Positions 14,537-22,522 of a stretch of 36,756 bases of DNA are shown piece by piece. Source of the DNA: Acidobacteriota bacterium (GTDB lineage: Bacteria; Acidobacteriota; Aminicenantia; UBA2199); the NCBI GenBank assembly GCA_025456205.1, contig JALOLA010000012.1, forward strand, positions 1 to 36,756, given 5' to 3'. The first letter of the stretch is position 1; every line of letters begins with the position of its first letter. Position numbers and translations under genes: made by a program. The notes under the pieces were generated by a model. The model was given only the letters and a program-made list of their open reading frames with translations, made no database searches and was not told the DNA's origin.

Positions 14537-16831
14537 GTGAAAATCCTCAAGATCGCCAGCATCGCCCTGTTCTCCCTGCCGCTGTTCGCCGCCATGGTCG
14601 TTTATTTCTTTTTCCGCTCCACCATCCCGGCCTGGGACGGCGTGCAGACCGGCTGCGGCGTCGCCCGCGAGACGGTCATCGAGCGCAATGCCCATGGCGT
14701 GCCGACGATCAAGGCCGAAAATGATCCCGACCTGTTCTTTGCCGTCGGCTTCGCCCACGCCCAGGACCGGCTGTTCCAGATGGACCTGCAGCGCCGGGCG
14801 GCCTCCGGCAGGCTGGCCGAGGTCCTGGGCGAGCCGGGGCTGGAGCGGGACATCTGGCAGCACTACCTGCAGGCCGCTTCTGGTATCGAGCGCAGCCTGC
14901 GCGCCCTCAGTCCGGGCGTGCGGGCGCTCCTCGAGCAGTACTGCCGGGGCGTCAACCGCGCGCTTGCCGGCCAGGGGCTGCCCCCGGAGTTCCATATCCT
15001 GCGCTATGCCCCCGAGCCCTGGCAGGTGCGCGATGTCGTGGCCGCGATGAAGTACCTGGAGGGAGAACTGGTTTTCTCCGGTGGGGAGCTGAACCACGCC
15101 CGCCTGCTGGCGGCTCTGGCCCCGGGGCATTCCCGCGACTGGCTGGCCGCGCCGCGGGCGGATTTCGACAACAGCCGCTCTTTTTGGCCCAGGGCCCTGT
15201 CCGCCCAGCCGCTGTCGCGGCTCCTGGCGGCCGAGACCGCCTGGGACGACTACGATCCAACGGCAGGGGCCTGGGCCGTGGCCGGTTCCCGCACCAGCAG
15301 CGGCCAGGCCATCCTGGCCAACGAATTCCCCTGGCGGCCCCGGCTGCCGGCCCCTTTTTACCAAATCGCCGGGCGCACGCCGAACCGGGAGATCACAGGC
15401 AACACGCTGCCGGGCATCCCCTTCATTTTCAGCGGCCGCAACCGCCACCTCGGCTGGGGCGTGAGCCCGGACCGCTGCGATGCGCTCGATTATTTCCTGC
15501 TGGAGCGCCATCCCGGCAACGAGCGCCTCTACCGCTGCGACGGGCGCTGGCTCGAGCTCGAATACCATGAAAAACGGATCGCCTGTCGCGGCCGCCGGCC
15601 TGTCCAGTTGCGGCTGGCCTTCTCCCGGTTCGGCCCGGTCATCGAGGCCGGCGGCGGGCTCCTGGCCGTGCGCTCCATGGTGCAATCCCGCTCCCACGCC
15701 CTGGAGGCGCTGTTCCTGATGAACGCGGCCCGCAGCCCGAAGGACCTGGCCTTGGCGCTGCGCAAGTTCACCGCCCCGGCGCTGCGCGTGGTGTTCGCCG
15801 ACCGCAGGGGCAATATCGGGGCGCTGCGCTCCGGGCTGCAGCCCGTGCGCGGCCGGGGCGACGGCCAGCTGCCGCTGCGGTCACGGGCGCTCGGCGATGC
15901 CTGGAGAGGCTTCGCCGCTGCCGCGGACAGGATGGTCCTCAACCCGGCCAAGGGCTGGGTCGGTTCCGGCGACCTGGATTCCGCGAACCCGTCTCCCGGC
16001 TTCTTCAGGTTCGCCGCGGCCCCGGACGACAAGGCGGGGCGCCTGGCCGCGATCCTTTCCGACCCCTCGCGCCTGGACCTGGCGGCGGCGGCCCGGCTGC
16101 AGAACGATGCCCGCGTGGCAACAGCGGAGTTCCTGGTCACGTTCATCCAGGACATGCCGCTGGCTTCCGCCGAGGCCGAGCAGGTGCGCAACGTCCTGTC
16201 CGCCTGGGACCTGAATGCCGGCGAAGGCCCGGGGCCTGCGTTTTTCTACGAGTTCGAAAGGCGATTGGCCGCCGCCTTTTTTTCCCCGGCCCTGCGCGAT
16301 GCCGCCGCCGTCGCCGGCGTGAGGCCGCGCTGGCTTCGCGGGGCGCTGCAAAACCCGGGCCTGCTGCCGCGGCGCGACATCGCCGCCGCCGTCGAGCAGA
16401 GCCTTGCCGGCGCCCACGAGTCCTTTCGCCTCCAGGCGGGCAGCCAGGGCGACGGCTGGAACTGGCAGGTACAGCATACGGCCGGTTTCTCGCACCCGCT
16501 GGGGTCCGTCTTTTTTTTGCGCCCGCTCTTTGCGCGCGGGCCTTTGAGCGTACGCGGAGGCAACACCTGCCTGCTGGACACCGGCTTCGAGCCCCAGGCC
16601 GGATTTCGCGCCACCCGCCTGGCCGCCTACAAGATGATCCTTGATCTCTCCGCGCTGCCCGCGTCGCTGCTGGTCTATCCCGGCGGCCAGAGCGGCCACC
16701 CCCTCAGCCCGGCCTACGACGACCAGCTCGGGGCATATCTTTCCCAGAAATACCTGAAAATGGAAGATGCGGGCCGGCGCCGCCATCGGCTGCGGCTGCT
16801 CCCGGCCACCGGGAATGCCGCGTCGCTCTAG
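14537..16831 (+). CDS. Penicillin acylase (S45, Ntn-hydrolase) family protein lacking the expected nucleophile
   Basis: A 764-aa protein beginning with a membrane anchor (KILKIASIALFSLPLFAAMVVYFFF). Family landmarks: RNAHGVPTIKAENDPDLFFAVGFAHAQDRLFQMD (A-chain), AGSRTSSGQAILANE, LPGIPFIFSGRNRHLGWGVS, GNIGALRSGLQPVR and the late SGHPLSPAYDDQ. In active members the chain is cut at a Gly-Ser in GSNxW just before xVxGSRT; the new N-terminal Ser is the nucleophile. Here the aligned residues are Thr242-Ala243-Gly244-Ala245-Trp246, so the Ser position is Ala. Either it is a catalytically dead, uncleaved homologue, or Thr242 has taken over with a one-residue shift. The GTG start follows AAGG by 6 nt. 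Confidence 0.9.
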   Translation: MKILKIASIALFSLPLFAAMVVYFFFRSTIPAWDGVQTGCGVARETVIERNAHGVPTIKAENDPDLFFAVGFAHAQDRLFQMDLQRRAASGRLAEVLGEPGLERDIWQHYLQAASGIERSLRALSPGVRALLEQYCRGVNRALAGQGLPPEFHILRYAPEPWQVRDVVAAMKYLEGELVFSGGELNHARLLAALAPGHSRDWLAAPRADFDNSRSFWPRALSAQPLSRLLAAETAWDDYDPTAGAWAVAGSRTSSGQAILANEFPWRPRLPAPFYQIAGRTPNREITGNTLPGIPFIFSGRNRHLGWGVSPDRCDALDYFLLERHPGNERLYRCDGRWLELEYHEKRIACRGRRPVQLRLAFSRFGPVIEAGGGLLAVRSMVQSRSHALEALFLMNAARSPKDLALALRKFTAPALRVVFADRRGNIGALRSGLQPVRGRGDGQLPLRSRALGDAWRGFAAAADRMVLNPAKGWVGSGDLDSANPSPGFFRFAAAPDDKAGRLAAILSDPSRLDLAAAARLQNDARVATAEFLVTFIQDMPLASAEAEQVRNVLSAWDLNAGEGPGPAFFYEFERRLAAAFFSPALRDAAAVAGVRPRWLRGALQNPGLLPRRDIAAAVEQSLAGAHESFRLQAGSQGDGWNWQVQHTAGFSHPLGSVFFLRPLFARGPLSVRGGNTCLLDTGFEPQAGFRATRLAAYKMILDLSALPASLLVYPGGQSGHPLSPAYDDQLGAYLSQKYLKMEDAGRRRHRLRLLPATGNAASL

Positions 16832-16832
16832 G

Positions 16833-16853
16833 CCGCCGGCGCGCGGTTTTTTT
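16833..16853 (+). terminator. Possible intrinsic terminator after the penicillin-acylase-family gene
   Basis: CCGC/GCGG arms (16833-16836, 16843-16846) with a 6-nt loop, followed by seven T. The stem is short, but the T-run right after the stop codon makes it plausible. Confidence 0.45.
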
Positions 16854-16893
16854 CGTCGCCCGCTGAGCAACCATGGCTTCAGCGCGGCTTTTT

Positions 16894-16902
16894 TGCTATA
16901 CT
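16894..16902 (+). promoter_or_regulatory. Extended -10 predicting a leaderless mRNA for the anti-sigma factor gene
   Basis: TGC-TATACT (TATACT at 16897-16902) lies exactly 7 nt before the ATG at 16910. No convincing -35 and no Shine-Dalgarno are present. Confidence 0.6.
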
Positions 16903-16909
16903 TGCGCTA

Positions 16910-17332
16910 ATGGCCAAGAAAGAGAACAGGATCGCGATCGCCTTCAAGAGCGACTTGAAGTACACCGAATTGAGCATCCTGGTGCTGGGATTCATCAGGA
17001 AGCTGCTGGACATCGCCGACGAGGTCTTTTTCAAGATCGAGATCTCGCTGCGCGAAGCGACCAACAACGCCATCGTCCATGGCAACGGCCGCGACCTGAG
17101 CAAGCTGGTGCACATGGAGTTCGTCTGGGACAAGTCGTTCCTGCGCATCCATGTGCGCGACGAGAACAACCGCCAGGTCGACCTGCAGGAGGTGGAGGAC
17201 AAGATCCAGGGCTGCCACCTGCTCTCCTTCAACGGCCGCGGCATCATGATCATTCGCAGCTACATGGACCGTTTCGAGTTCCATTGTCGTCCCGGCGGCA
17301 GCGAGGTGGTCATGGAAAAGAAACTGCCGTGA
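16910..17332 (+). CDS. RsbW-like anti-sigma regulatory factor (HATPase_c_2 serine kinase family)
   Basis: A 140-aa GHKL-fold protein. The N-box is visible in EISLREATNNAIVHGN and the G-box in NGRGIMIIRSYMD, followed by the closing strand GGSEVVMEKKL. Proteins of this family bind an alternative sigma factor or phosphorylate an STAS antagonist; neither partner is encoded in the window. It opens a unit with tsaB and rimI: its TGA overlaps the tsaB GTG (GTGA). The start at 16910 is fixed by the extended -10 only 7 nt upstream. The pairing of a partner-switching component with t6A tRNA-modification genes is unusual. Confidence 0.9.
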   Translation: MAKKENRIAIAFKSDLKYTELSILVLGFIRKLLDIADEVFFKIEISLREATNNAIVHGNGRDLSKLVHMEFVWDKSFLRIHVRDENNRQVDLQEVEDKIQGCHLLSFNGRGIMIIRSYMDRFEFHCRPGGSEVVMEKKLP

Positions 17333-18042
17333 ACCTGCTCTGCTTCGACACGTCGTCGCGCGACGCCTCCATCGCCGTGCTGCGCGACGAGGAGGTCGTC
17401 CTGGAATACAACTTCTCCTCGCGCGCCGAGCTCTCGGCCATGCTTATCCCCAGCCTGGAGTTCCTGCTGCGCTCGCTGGGACTGGGCGTGCGCCAGGTCG
17501 ACCTGTTCGGCGTTTCCGTCGGGCCCGGGCTCTTCACCGGCATCCGCGTCGGCCTGGCCACCCTGAAAGGCCTGGATTTCCCGGGCGGCAGGCCCGTGGT
17601 CGGCGTGAATGCCCTCGAGGCGCTGGCCTGCAAGTTCGCCGACACCCGCCACACCGTCGTGCCCATGATCGACGCCCGCAAGGGGGAAACCTATCTCGCC
17701 GCCTACCGCTTCGACCCGCCGGAGGCCGGGGGCGGAATGGTCGAGCTGCTGGCCCCCTGCCTGCTGCGGGTGGCGGACGCCGTCCCCCTGCTGGAGAAGT
17801 TCCCCGACAAGGTTTTCGTCGGCAGCGGCGCCGAAAACCATGGCGAGCTGCTGCGCCGGGATTTTCCCGGCGCCCGTCTCCTGTACCGCTCCAATTTCCT
17901 GGCAACGGAGATCGGCCGCATCGCACTGGAGCGCTTCCGCCTGGGGCAGTACGTTACCGACCTGCAGCAGCTCCATCCGCTCTATATCCGCAAGCCCGAT
18001 GCCGAGAGCAGCCGCGAGCGCACGCCTGACGACGCGGATTAG
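17329..18042 (+). CDS. tsaB: tRNA threonylcarbamoyladenosine biosynthesis protein TsaB
   Basis: TsaB (YeaZ) is the inactive ASKHA-fold partner that dimerises with TsaD to make t6A37 in ANN-decoding tRNAs. The 237-aa sequence has LLCFDTSSRDASIAVL at the N-terminus, GVSVGPGLFTGIRVGLATLKGL (the hallmark GPGSFTGLRIG-type motif, with Leu for Ser), VGVNALEALA, and MIDARKGETYLAAY. The start is GTG at 17329, overlapping the previous stop; the frame is open further upstream but enters the anti-sigma gene. The next gene, rimI, begins inside its 3' end. tsaD is not in the window. Confidence 0.93.
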   Translation: MNLLCFDTSSRDASIAVLRDEEVVLEYNFSSRAELSAMLIPSLEFLLRSLGLGVRQVDLFGVSVGPGLFTGIRVGLATLKGLDFPGGRPVVGVNALEALACKFADTRHTVVPMIDARKGETYLAAYRFDPPEAGGGMVELLAPCLLRVADAVPLLEKFPDKVFVGSGAENHGELLRRDFPGARLLYRSNFLATEIGRIALERFRLGQYVTDLQQLHPLYIRKPDAESSRERTPDDAD

Positions 18043-18535
18043 GCGTGCGCAGGCCTCCGACCTGCCGGCCGTGGAGAGCATCGAGCGCCAGCTGTTCTCC
18101 AATCCCTGGTCGCGCGAATACTATGCCGCGGAGCTGAGCAACCATTTTTCCCACTTTTATGTCGCCGAGGCCGTCCCGGAAAGCGCCGGGAAATGTCCCG
18201 CGGCCCGCGGCGGTGCCCAGGAGGCCCCACTGGTCGGCTATCTGCTCTTCTGGCGGCTCGGAGCCGAGCTCGAGCTGCACAAAATCGCCGTGGGCAGGGC
18301 CTGGCAGCGCCAGGGCCATGCCGCCCGCCTGTTGGAATTCTTCATCCAGGCCGGCCGTTCCTGGGGAAGCGAGCGCGCGGTGCTGGAGGTCCGGGAGTCC
18401 AATGTCGCGGCCATGCGCCTGTATGAAAGATATGCCTTTCGCCCCGTCGCCCGCAGGAGCGATTATTATACGCGGCCGCAGGAGGACGCCCTGGTCTACT
18501 GGCTGGATTTCACCGGCAGCGTGGCGGACTTATAG
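17999..18535 (+). CDS. rimI: Ribosomal-protein-alanine N-acetyltransferase RimI-like (GNAT)
   Basis: A 178-aa GNAT acetyltransferase. RRAQASDLPAVESIERQLFSNPW is the RimI N-terminal block, ELHKIAVGRAWQRQGHAARLL carries the acetyl-CoA pyrophosphate loop (RQGHAA), and EVRESNVAAMRLYERYAFRPVARRSDYY is the conserved C-terminal block. RimI acetylates the N-terminal Ala of ribosomal protein S18; tsaB-rimI is a very common pair. The start is uncertain: the only ATG is at 17999, 44 nt inside tsaB and without a ribosome-binding site. CTG 18026 or ATT 18038 would fit the domain edge better. A Gly/Ala/Pro-rich insert (about residues 60-75) interrupts the middle. Confidence 0.85.
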   Translation: MPRAAASARLTTRIRRAQASDLPAVESIERQLFSNPWSREYYAAELSNHFSHFYVAEAVPESAGKCPAARGGAQEAPLVGYLLFWRLGAELELHKIAVGRAWQRQGHAARLLEFFIQAGRSWGSERAVLEVRESNVAAMRLYERYAFRPVARRSDYYTRPQEDALVYWLDFTGSVADL

Positions 18536-19612
18536 CAGATCGCGGTCGTGGCGGATGTTGTCCTCGATGCTCATCTTTTCGGCGATCCAGAAATCGAGGC
18601 TGGTCTTGGCGAAGATGGAGATGATCCCCGGGTCGAACTGCGTGCCCGAGTATTTCAGCAGCTCGCTGGCGGCGTTCTCGAAGGACAGGGCCTTCTTGTA
18701 GGGGCGGTCGGAGGTCATGGCGTCGATGGCGTCGGCGATATGGAATATCCGCGCCCCCAGGGGAATGCGTTCACCGGACAGCCCGTCCGGGTAGCCGCTG
18801 CCGTCGAAGGCCTCATGGTGGTGCAGCACGATCTGGGCCGCGTCCTCGAGGAACTTGATGCGCTTGAGCACGTTATAGCCGATGGTGGGGTGGTTCTTCA
18901 TGATCTGCCACTCTTCGCGATCCAGCTTGTCCGGCTTGCGCAAAATGGCATCGGGAATGCCGATCTTGCCGATGTCGTGGAGCAGGGCGCCGTATTCGTA
19001 GACCTTCAGCGTGTTCTTGTCGCTGATGTTCATCAGCTCGGCCAGCTTCTGCGTGAAGCGCACCACGCGCAGGGAATGGCCCTGCGTTTCCGTGTCCCGG
19101 GTGTCCAGGGCGGTGACCATGGCCCGCAGGGTGAAGTTGTAGGTCTTGTCCAGCTCGATGAGCGCCTGCTTCAGTTCGCCGGTCCGCTCCTCGACCATTT
19201 TTTCCAGCTGCTTCTGGTATTCCTTGTTCTCCAGGACCAGGCGGCGCTTTTCCAGCGCCTTGTTGGCGACGAAGGCAACCTCGTTGAGCTTGAAGGGCTT
19301 GGAGACGTAGTCGTAGGCGCCCTTGGACATGGCGGCGATGGCCGACTCGATGTCCTTCACCGCCGAGATCATGATGACCATCACGTCATCGTCCAGCGCC
19401 TTGACCTCCTCGAGCAGGTCCAGGCCGGTCTTGCCGGGCATGCGGATGTCGGACATGAGCAGGTCGAAGTCGGCGGCGGCCTTGAACTTCTCCAGCGCCT
19501 CGAAGGCATTGGCCGCCAGCTGGCATTCGTAGCCCTCGTTCTCCAGAAAATCGCGCAGCAGCTCGCGGATGTCCTTCTCGTCGTCGGTGATCAGTATCTT
19601 TCCCTTTCTCAT
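18530..19612 (-). CDS. Response regulator with HD-GYP domain (putative cyclic-di-GMP phosphodiesterase)
   Basis: A 360-aa protein. The receiver domain (1-125) has the acidic pocket TDDE, phosphoacceptor Asp55 (LLMSDIRMPG), and YVSKPF with the conserved Lys. A coiled coil (about 130-165) links to an HD-GYP domain with YGALLHDIGKIGIPD (HD), HHHEAFDGSGYPDGL (GYP) and HIADAIDAMTSDRPYK. HD-GYP enzymes hydrolyse cyclic-di-GMP, so it may oppose the GGDEF sensor at 9873. ATG 19612 is chosen because the receiver starts there and an extended -10 lies 7 nt upstream. Its stop TAA overlaps the rimI stop on the other strand. Confidence 0.95.
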   Translation of the reverse strand: MRKGKILITDDEKDIRELLRDFLENEGYECQLAANAFEALEKFKAAADFDLLMSDIRMPGKTGLDLLEEVKALDDDVMVIMISAVKDIESAIAAMSKGAYDYVSKPFKLNEVAFVANKALEKRRLVLENKEYQKQLEKMVEERTGELKQALIELDKTYNFTLRAMVTALDTRDTETQGHSLRVVRFTQKLAELMNISDKNTLKVYEYGALLHDIGKIGIPDAILRKPDKLDREEWQIMKNHPTIGYNVLKRIKFLEDAAQIVLHHHEAFDGSGYPDGLSGERIPLGARIFHIADAIDAMTSDRPYKKALSFENAASELLKYSGTQFDPGIISIFAKTSLDFWIAEKMSIEDNIRHDRDLL

Positions 19613-19619
19613 CGATTGC

Positions 19620-19648
19620 AGGATAGCAGATGGGAAAGATTTAGTAAA
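19620..19648 (-). promoter_or_regulatory. Extended -10 promoter predicting a leaderless HD-GYP mRNA
   Basis: Minus strand TGC-TATCCT (TATCCT at 19620-19625) with 7 nt to the ATG at 19612; TTTACT at 19643-19648 is a 4/6 match to -35 at a 17-bp spacing. No Shine-Dalgarno. Confidence 0.5.
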
Positions 19649-19682
19649 GCCGGCCGGCGCCGTTCCCGGATCTGCGCCGGGC

Positions 19683-21107
19683 TCAATAGCGGTAATGGTC
19701 GGGCTTGAAGGGGCCATCCGCCGTGATCCCCAGGTAGGCGCACTGCTCCGGGGTCAGGCGGGTGAGCGCGACCCCCAGCGCATCCAGGTGCAGGCGGGCC
19801 ACTTCCTCGTCGAGGCGCTTGGGCAGGGTGTAGACCTTTCTTTCCAGGCCGCCTTTGGCCAGCTCCATTTGGGCCAGGCACTGGTTGGTGAAGCTGCAGC
19901 TCATGACGAAGCTGGGATGGCCGGTGGCGCAGCCGAGGTTGACCAGGCGCCCTTCGGCCAGCACGATGATCGAGCGGCCGGACCTCAGGGTCCACTTGTC
20001 GACCTGGGGCTTGATGGTCATTTTCCTGCAGCCGGCGGTGGTTTCCAGGTAGTGCATGTCGATCTCGCTGTCGAAGTGGCCGATGTTGCAGACGATGGCC
20101 TCGTCCTTCATCATCTCCATATGGCGGCCGCTGATGACGTCGCAGTTGCCGGTGGCGCTGACGAAAATGTCGCCGACCGGGGCCATGGCATCCATGGTGG
20201 ATATCTCGTAGCCCTCCATGGCCGCCTGCAGGGCGCAGATGGGGTCGATCTCGGTGACGATCACCCGGGCGCCGAAGCCGCGCATGGACTGGGCGCAGCC
20301 CTTGCCCACGTCGCCGTAGCCGCAGATCACGACCTTCTTGCCGGCCATCATGATGTCGGTGGCGCGCTTGATGCCGTCGGCCAGCGATTCGCGGCAGCCG
20401 TAGAGATTGTCGAACTTGGACTTGGTCACCGAGTCATTGACGTTGATGGCCGGGAACAGGAGGCGGCCCTCGGCCTGCATCTGGTAGAGGCGATGAACGC
20501 CGGTGGTCGTTTCCTCGGACACGCCGCGGATGCGGGCGCTGGCGCGGGTCCAGTGCTGCGGGTCGCGCTCGACGGACTCACGCAGGCGCTTCCAGACCAC
20601 GGCCATCTCCTTGTTCTCCGGCAGGTCCTTCAGCAGGGCGGGGTCCTTTTCGACCCTTACTCCCTGATGGACCAGCAGGGTGGCGTCACCGCCGTCGTCG
20701 ACGATCAGGTCGGGTCCGGAGCCGTCGGGCCAGGTCAGCGCCTGCTCGGTGCACCACCAGTACTCTTCGAGCGTCTCGCCCTTCCAGGCGAAGACGGCCG
20801 CTCTGCCCGCCTTGGCGATGGCGGCGGCGGCGTGGTCCTGGGTGGAGAAGATGTTGCAGGAGGCCCAGCGCACGTCGGCACCCAGTTCGACCAGCGTCTC
20901 GATGAGCATGGCCGTCTGGATGGTCATGTGCAGGCTGCCGGTCACCCGCAGCCCCTGCAGGGGCTTGAGCGGGCCGTATTTCCGGCGCATGGCCATCAGG
21001 CCGGGCATTTCCGCCCGGGCCAGCTCCATCTCCTTTCGGCCCCAGTCGGCCAGGGAAAGGTCGGCGATCTTATAGGGCAGCGTGCGATCCTTGTCGGTTG
21101 TTTTCAT
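19683..21107 (-). CDS. ahcY: Adenosylhomocysteinase (S-adenosyl-L-homocysteine hydrolase)
   Basis: AhcY reversibly splits SAH into adenosine and homocysteine using tightly bound NAD. The 474-aa sequence is of the long bacterial type (with the 40-residue insert). Motifs: [16 protein letters not shown] (substrate), [29 protein letters not shown] with the catalytic Lys/Asp/Asn group, [11 protein letters not shown] (NAD Rossmann Gly-rich loop), [11 protein letters not shown], and C-terminal PFKPDHYRY, the canonical end that reaches into the neighbouring subunit. AGGAG 7 nt before the ATG supports the start. It follows metK on the same strand, completing two steps of the activated methyl cycle. 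Confidence 0.98.
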   Translation of the reverse strand: MKTTDKDRTLPYKIADLSLADWGRKEMELARAEMPGLMAMRRKYGPLKPLQGLRVTGSLHMTIQTAMLIETLVELGADVRWASCNIFSTQDHAAAAIAKAGRAAVFAWKGETLEEYWWCTEQALTWPDGSGPDLIVDDGGDATLLVHQGVRVEKDPALLKDLPENKEMAVVWKRLRESVERDPQHWTRASARIRGVSEETTTGVHRLYQMQAEGRLLFPAINVNDSVTKSKFDNLYGCRESLADGIKRATDIMMAGKKVVICGYGDVGKGCAQSMRGFGARVIVTEIDPICALQAAMEGYEISTMDAMAPVGDIFVSATGNCDVISGRHMEMMKDEAIVCNIGHFDSEIDMHYLETTAGCRKMTIKPQVDKWTLRSGRSIIVLAEGRLVNLGCATGHPSFVMSCSFTNQCLAQMELAKGGLERKVYTLPKRLDEEVARLHLDALGVALTRLTPEQCAYLGITADGPFKPDHYRY

Positions 21108-21123
21108 TTTGCTCTCCTAAGAA

Positions 21124-21152
21124 ATTTTATCATGAAAAATCTTAGACGTCAG
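21124..21152 (-). promoter_or_regulatory. Promoter of ahcY, with -35 contributed by the heptamer element
   Basis: Minus strand TGA-TAAAAT (TAAAAT at 21124-21129) is a good extended -10. Seventeen bp upstream, CTGACG (21147-21152) is a 4/6 match to TTGACA and is part of the first clear heptamer of element E2. The ahcY ribosome-binding site AGGAG lies just downstream. Confidence 0.6.
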
Positions 21153-21287
21153 ATGTCAGACGTTAGAAGTCAGCAAGAAAGGTGGGAAAAAGCACAACCA
21201 TCTTATTCTTGCAGCCATCCTCTGTTTATCATCTGACGCCTTGCTATTTCTTGCTGATGCCTGACATCTAACGTCTACCGTCTGAGT
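21140..21287. repeat. Heptamer-array inverted element E2
   Basis: Left arm 21140-21174 has five 7-mers (TCTTAGA, CGTCAGA, TGTCAGA, CGTTAGA, AGTCAGC). Right arm 21253-21287 has five (GCTGATG, CCTGACA, TCTAACG, TCTACCG, TCTGAGT) in inverted orientation. The 78-nt loop begins AAGAAA and ends TTTCTT. Arm register, loop ends and loop length match E1. The right arm abuts the metK stop codon (TGA, 21289-21287) and the left arm ends at the ahcY promoter, so the element fills the whole intergenic space. Confidence 0.85.
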
Positions 21288-22444
21288 CATTTGCTCTTGG
21301 CTAAAGCCTTGAGCTCCTTGACCTTGTCCAGCTTCTCCCAGGGGAATTCGCTGCGGCCGAAGTGGCCGTTGGACGCCGTCTGCTTGTAGATCGGCCGTTT
21401 CAGCTTGAGCTCCCTCAGGATGTCGCCGGGCTTGAGCGGGAAGACCTTGCGGATCATGGCCGTGATCTTCTCCTCGCTCAGCGTCCCGGTGCCGAAAAGG
21501 GTGACGTTGATCGAGACCGGCTCGGCCACGCCGATGGCATAGGCCAGCTGCACCTCGCATTTTTTCGCCAGGCCGGCGGCCACGACGTTCTTGGCGATGT
21601 AGCGGGCCACGTAGGCGCCGGAGCGGTCGACCTTGCTGGGGTCCTTGCCGGAGAAGGCGCCGCCGCCGTGCCGGCCCATGCCGCCGTAGGTGTCGACGAT
21701 GATCTTGCGGCCGGTCAGCCCGGCGTCGGCATAGGGGCCGCCGACGACGAACTTGCCGGTGGGGTTGATGTAGAACTTCGTTTCCGGGGTGAGCCACTTG
21801 CCGCAGACGGGCTTGACGACGTGCTTGATGATGTCCTTCTCGATGCGGGAATGACCGATCTTGTCATCGTGCTGGTTGGAGACCACCACGGCGGTGATGT
21901 GCCGGGGCTTGCCGTTCTCGTACTCCACGGTCACCTGGGCCTTGCCGTCGGGGCCGAGGTAGGGGATGGTCCTGTTCTTGCGCACCTGGGCCAGCCGCGC
22001 CGTCAGCTTGTGGGCCATGGCGATGGGCAGGGGCATGTAATTCGCGGTCTCGCTGGTGGCGTAGCCGAACATCATGCCCTGGTCGCCGGCGCCCTGCTCG
22101 TGGCTGCGCGAGGCGTCCACGCCCTGGGCGATATCGGGGGACTGTTCTTCGATGTGCACCAGCACGGCGCAGGTCTCGTACTCGATGCCGTAGCGCGACT
22201 GGGTGTAGCCGATCTCCTTGAGGGTTTGGCGCACGATGGTCGGGATATTGACGTAGGCCTTGGTGGTCAGCTCGCCGGCCACCAGCACCATGCCGGTCTT
22301 GGTCAGCGCTTCGATGGCGACGCGCGAATCCGGGTCCTGCTCCAGGCAGGCGTCGAGGATGCTGTCGGATATCTGGTCGCATACCTTGTCCGGGTGCCCG
22401 GCGCAGACCGACTCCGACGTGAACAGATATTTCCCCTTGATCAT
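21287..22444 (-). CDS. metK: S-adenosylmethionine synthetase
   Basis: MetK makes SAM from methionine and ATP. The 385-aa sequence has the family signatures [17 protein letters not shown] (ATP/metal, N-terminus), [12 protein letters not shown] (the GAGDQG motif), and [16 protein letters not shown] (the [10 protein letters not shown]-loop-like motif), and ends with the FGRSEFPWE block. Start: ATG 22444 with GGAGG 5 nt upstream; the in-frame GTG at 22450 overlaps the ribosome-binding site and is rejected. The leader is only about 33 nt, too short for a SAM riboswitch. The neighbouring ahcY recycles the SAH formed from SAM. Confidence 0.98.
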   Translation of the reverse strand: MIKGKYLFTSESVCAGHPDKVCDQISDSILDACLEQDPDSRVAIEALTKTGMVLVAGELTTKAYVNIPTIVRQTLKEIGYTQSRYGIEYETCAVLVHIEEQSPDIAQGVDASRSHEQGAGDQGMMFGYATSETANYMPLPIAMAHKLTARLAQVRKNRTIPYLGPDGKAQVTVEYENGKPRHITAVVVSNQHDDKIGHSRIEKDIIKHVVKPVCGKWLTPETKFYINPTGKFVVGGPYADAGLTGRKIIVDTYGGMGRHGGGAFSGKDPSKVDRSGAYVARYIAKNVVAAGLAKKCEVQLAYAIGVAEPVSINVTLFGTGTLSEEKITAMIRKVFPLKPGDILRELKLKRPIYKQTASNGHFGRSEFPWEKLDKVKELKALAKSK

Positions 22445-22483
22445 TTTCACCTCCAGGGAGATCGTTAGGTTGGCGGAATCTCA

Positions 22484-22512
22484 ATACTAACAAATACGGT
22501 CATATATGTCAA
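22484..22512 (-). promoter_or_regulatory. Sigma-70 promoter of metK
   Basis: Minus strand consensus TTGACA (22507-22512), 17-bp spacer, TAGTAT (22484-22489) with TG one base before it (extended -10). The start site would be near 22477, giving a leader of about 33 nt that ends in GGAGG. Confidence 0.85.
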
Positions 22513-22522
22513 CTTACAATCG

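Noticed and set aside
19649-19682. Intrinsic terminator downstream of ahcY
   Set aside because: A GC-rich imperfect hairpin is present on the minus strand but no T-run follows it.
22445-22483. SAM riboswitch upstream of metK
   Set aside because: The promoter leaves a leader of only about 33 nt, too short for any known SAM riboswitch class.
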